DNA from: a virus
Length of the DNA stretch: 28,364 bases
Virus record (IMG/VR): IMGVR_UViG_3300042691_035697
Location: 1 to 28,364 of that record
Strand: one strand, 5' to 3'
Below are positions 25,896 through 28,364 of the stretch, one piece after another. The position numbers and the translations under genes were made by a program. Positions within the stretch are counted from its first letter, which is position 1; each line of letters opens with the position of its first letter. Below the pieces are notes generated by a model. That model made no database searches, was not told the DNA's origin, and saw nothing but the letters and a program-made list of their open reading frames with translations.

Positions 25896-28099
25896 CGTTC
25901 AGGGTCAGCCTTCTGTTCCAGGCGGATGCCAAGGCCGCCAAGGCCGAGGTGGAGGGCCTGGCCACGTCCGCCCGCAAGGTGGGCGAAGCCGCGCAGGACA
26001 TGGGCCGCAAGTCCGCCGATGCCGCGCGCGGCGTGGGGTCGCTCTCCGGCGCGGCCGACGGGGCCGAGGCGCAGCTCAGGGGCATGGCGGCGGCGCAGGA
26101 TGTGGCAGCCGCATCGCAGACCAAGCTTGCGCGCAGCACGACGATGGCCGCCGGGGCCACCGGCAGCCTTGTCGCGCAGTTCAACGACATCGGGATGATG
26201 CTTGCCGCCGGGCAGAACCCGCTGCAGCTGGCGATCCAGCAGGGCACGCAGATCACCCAGGTGATCGGCCCGATGGGCGCCGCCGGCGCGGCCCGCGCGC
26301 TGGGCGCGGCCTTTGTGGGGATGCTCTCGCCGATCAATCTGATCACCATCGGCGCAATTGCCGCCGGTGGTGCCATCATCCAGTGGCTGACCTCGGCGCG
26401 CGAGCCTGCGATCACACTGCAGGAGCGCATCGACGATCTGAGCGCTGCCGTCGCCGCCTACCGCGATGCGTCGGCGCTGGCGGCTGCAGGCACAGACGAG
26501 CTTGTCGCGCGCTTCGGCGGCGCGGCTGGAAAGGCAGGCGAAGTCGCAACGATCCTCGAATCCTGGGCGCGGGTTGACGCGGTGCGTGCGCTCGATGCAG
26601 CCGTCGACGATATCACGCAAAGCTTCGGCGGACTGTCGGACAGCCTGACGGTCACGACGGGTGGGATCGTTCAGGAAATCGACGCAACATTCTTTGAACT
26701 GCGCGATAACCTGCGTCTGACCGATCTGCAGGCCGCGACCGTTGTCGACGCCTTGAGGGACTTGGCCGAAGCACCGACCGTCGGCGCACAGGTCGAAGCG
26801 GCGATCGCGTTGAACGAGGCCTTCATCCGTGTCTTTGGCTCGATCGAGGAAATTCCGGCCGAGCTTTCTGCCGTAGCGCGCCAGGCTGCGATGATCGCGC
26901 TGCGGGCCGCCGAGATGGAAGGCGGGATGGATGGCGCGACGGACAGCGCCGGGCGCCTGTCGGGCGCCCTGCGGACTGTTGCCGACTACGCCATCGATGC
27001 GCAGACGGCGATTGCGACCCTCGCTGGGATCGAGCCCGACGCGGGCTGGCTGGGCCACGCGATCTACAACGCCTCCGCGCTGGCACAGCAGCTGTGGAAT
27101 GCCGTCGGTGCGATGCAGGCCTATCGCATGGATGCCACGGGGCCGCTGCCCGTCGGCGGGCCGGGAACGTTCCCTGCCGCCGGCCTGCCCGCCGATGCCG
27201 CGCCGCCGGGCCGGCCAGAGGCGCGTCCGACCGACATCGACTTCGGCTTTGTCCCGCCCCCGACCGTCGGCGGCGGTGGTCGCGGCGGTGGTCGCGGCGG
27301 TGGCGCCGGCGCGGCGCGGGCCGAGCGGGACGCGGTGGGCGAGCTGATCGAAAAGCTGCAGGAAGAGCTCGACATCCTGCGCGAAACCGACCCCGTCCAG
27401 CAGGAGCTGATCCGCCAGCGCGAGACGCTGGCCGGCGCGACCGAGGCCGAGCGGGCCGAGGTCACCGCGCTGATCGCGGCGCGCGAGGCCGAACGGCAGG
27501 CCTCGGAGGCGACGGCCGAGATGTGGGACTACCTCGCGCAGACGGCCGAGTCCTCGCTGATGGGGATTGCCACCGGCGCGCAGAGCGTCGAGGAGGCCGC
27601 GCGCAACGCGGCGGCCGCGCTGGCCGAAGCGGTGCTGCAGGCTGCGCTGTTCGGACAGGGGCCGTTTGGCGGGCTCTTCGGGGGGACGTCGATCCTGGGC
27701 GACCTCGGCGACTTGTTGGGCTTCGCGCGGGGCGGGATGATCCACGGGCCCGGCGACGGGACGGCGGACCGTGTGCCGATCCTGGGCTCGGCCGGCGAGT
27801 TCATCGTGACGGCGGCGGCGACCCAGCGGTACCGGCCCGTGCTCGAGGCGATGAACGCCGGGGCGCCCCTGCCCCGCTATGCCGCGGGCGGGATGATCGG
27901 CGGCGAGGGCGGGCGCGGCGGCAAGACCGGCGGTGGCGGAGAGACCACCTTTGTGATCGACGTGCGCGGCGCGCGCGGCAATCGCGAGATCGAAAACATG
28001 GTGTCCGATGCGGTCAGCCTGGCGCTGCGCATCTATGACCGGGATGTCTTCCCGCAATCGTTTCGGCGGGTGTTCGGTGATCCGGCGAGGGTCGGCTGA
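25892..28099 (+). CDS. Tail tape measure protein
   Basis: The 735-residue protein has the tape-measure plan: a helical, Ala-rich N-terminus, a hydrophobic segment (MLSPINLITIGAIAAGGAII, about 145-164), a Gly/Arg linker (GGGGRGGGRGGGAG, about 461-475), coiled coil and a C-terminal part with FARGGMIHGPGDGTADRVPI and GEFIVTAAATQRY, the usual C-terminal motif of lambda-type tape measures. It fixes tail length: at about 1.5 Angstrom per residue, roughly 110 nm. A central stretch, about 26480-26900, is visibly lower in GC, as if exchanged by recombination. It overlaps GT and the next gene by ATGA. Confidence 0.92.
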   Translation: MTFRVSLLFQADAKAAKAEVEGLATSARKVGEAAQDMGRKSADAARGVGSLSGAADGAEAQLRGMAAAQDVAAASQTKLARSTTMAAGATGSLVAQFNDIGMMLAAGQNPLQLAIQQGTQITQVIGPMGAAGAARALGAAFVGMLSPINLITIGAIAAGGAIIQWLTSAREPAITLQERIDDLSAAVAAYRDASALAAAGTDELVARFGGAAGKAGEVATILESWARVDAVRALDAAVDDITQSFGGLSDSLTVTTGGIVQEIDATFFELRDNLRLTDLQAATVVDALRDLAEAPTVGAQVEAAIALNEAFIRVFGSIEEIPAELSAVARQAAMIALRAAEMEGGMDGATDSAGRLSGALRTVADYAIDAQTAIATLAGIEPDAGWLGHAIYNASALAQQLWNAVGAMQAYRMDATGPLPVGGPGTFPAAGLPADAAPPGRPEARPTDIDFGFVPPPTVGGGGRGGGRGGGAGAARAERDAVGELIEKLQEELDILRETDPVQQELIRQRETLAGATEAERAEVTALIAAREAERQASEATAEMWDYLAQTAESSLMGIATGAQSVEEAARNAAAALAEAVLQAALFGQGPFGGLFGGTSILGDLGDLLGFARGGMIHGPGDGTADRVPILGSAGEFIVTAAATQRYRPVLEAMNAGAPLPRYAAGGMIGGEGGRGGKTGGGGETTFVIDVRGARGNREIENMVSDAVSLALRIYDRDVFPQSFRRVFGDPARVG

Positions 28100-28364
28100 T
28101 GCCATTGCAGGCCATGCTGAACCGGACGGAGTTCATGTACAAGCTCCCGATCGCGGACATGACGATGCGATGCCCGCCCGTAGCCGAGTACAACCGCACG
28201 GGCGGGGGCGATCAGCTTGGCGCCGACATCGGCGTGCGGCTTTGGCAGGGCGATATCATTCTGGGCCGGATGACCCGGGCAGAGGCCGGCGAGATCGAGG
28301 TGCTTGTCGATCTGGTGGCGCAGACCGGCCGGGCGTTCCGGTGCTTCGACATCCGCCGACCCTA
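28099..28364 (+). CDS. Tail protein after the tape measure, partial
   Basis: The frame starts ATG 28099 in an ATGA overlap and is open to the window edge (88 whole codons seen). The start MPLQAMLNRTEFMYKLPIAD and VLVDLVAQTGRAFRCFDIRR resemble the first protein after the tape measure in alphaproteobacterial siphophages (distal tail or minor tail protein). With only the first part visible no family can be fixed. Confidence 0.6.
   Translation, partial: MPLQAMLNRTEFMYKLPIADMTMRCPPVAEYNRTGGGDQLGADIGVRLWQGDIILGRMTRAEAGEIEVLVDLVAQTGRAFRCFDIRRP

Noticed and set aside
27268-27310. Gly/Arg-coding short tandem repeat in the tape measure as a regulatory repeat
   Set aside because: It simply encodes a GGGRGGGRGGG linker; no sign of another role.
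25844-28105. Long 753-codon open frame on the - strand across the tape-measure gene
   Set aside because: It is a mirror of a high-GC coding gene: the + strand frame has clear tape-measure motifs, start coupling and flanking order, whereas the - strand product is Arg/Gly/Pro/His-rich with no domain.

Overview
The window is the left two thirds or so of a Mu-like transposable phage (probably a prophage) from a high-GC alphaproteobacterium. The order of the Rhodobacterales is the best guess: the early proteins, the small lipoprotein and the mix of Mu-type head genes with a long flexible tail resemble Rhodobacter-type transposable siphophages. Host and relatives are inferred from composition and remembered families, not from a search. 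Almost every base from about 360 to the right edge is coding, mostly on the + strand, with many 4-bp ATGA overlaps. No tRNA, rRNA, CRISPR or insertion sequence was seen.

Left end and switch (1-2100): about 190 bases that look like flanking DNA come first, then a cluster of CTGGGAAGCG/TTCCCAG-type repeats (209-338) that probably binds the transposase, placing the phage left end near 190-210. A leftward lipoprotein gene and a leftward LexA/CI-type cleavable repressor follow. The repressor faces a rightward Ner-like gene across a 105-bp gap holding two 14-bp operators and two divergent promoters whose predicted start sites fall on the start codons. Two tandem HTH genes share the tail WPxDxxWPxDxPRP.

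Early region (2089-11965): small genes, a ParB-like protein, the MuA-type DDE transposase (D272, D343, E395), a MuB-type ATPase, several HTH or winged-helix proteins, a DUF3164 protein, GemA, an MT-A70 adenine methyltransferase (perhaps the counterpart of Mu Mom), a leftward HdeA/HdeB-like secreted protein, and a Mor-like activator with a TTG start.

Late region (12065-28364): amidase endolysin, an exported protein, a holin-like membrane protein, a DUF2730 protein, a gp26-like protein, small terminase (DUF3486), two inserted Cys-rich small genes, large terminase, portal (DUF935), gpF-like and gpG-like morphogenesis proteins, protease I with a likely nested scaffold Z, a small capsid-associated protein, major capsid gpT, a gp35-like protein with four heptapeptide repeats, gp36 (DUF1320), gp37-like, then a tail-tube-like protein, tail assembly chaperones G and GT joined by a -1 frameshift on GGGAAAC, the tape measure, and a tail protein cut by the window edge. 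The head module follows Mu; from about 24091 the tail module is siphovirus-like, so the phage is a chimera.

The parts join into one programme: repressor and Ner-like proteins set the lysogeny choice; A and B carry out replicative transposition; Mor-like protein probably starts the late genes, possibly through a palindrome that recurs in front of the lysis block and the protease block, the positions where Mu has its Plys and PI promoters.
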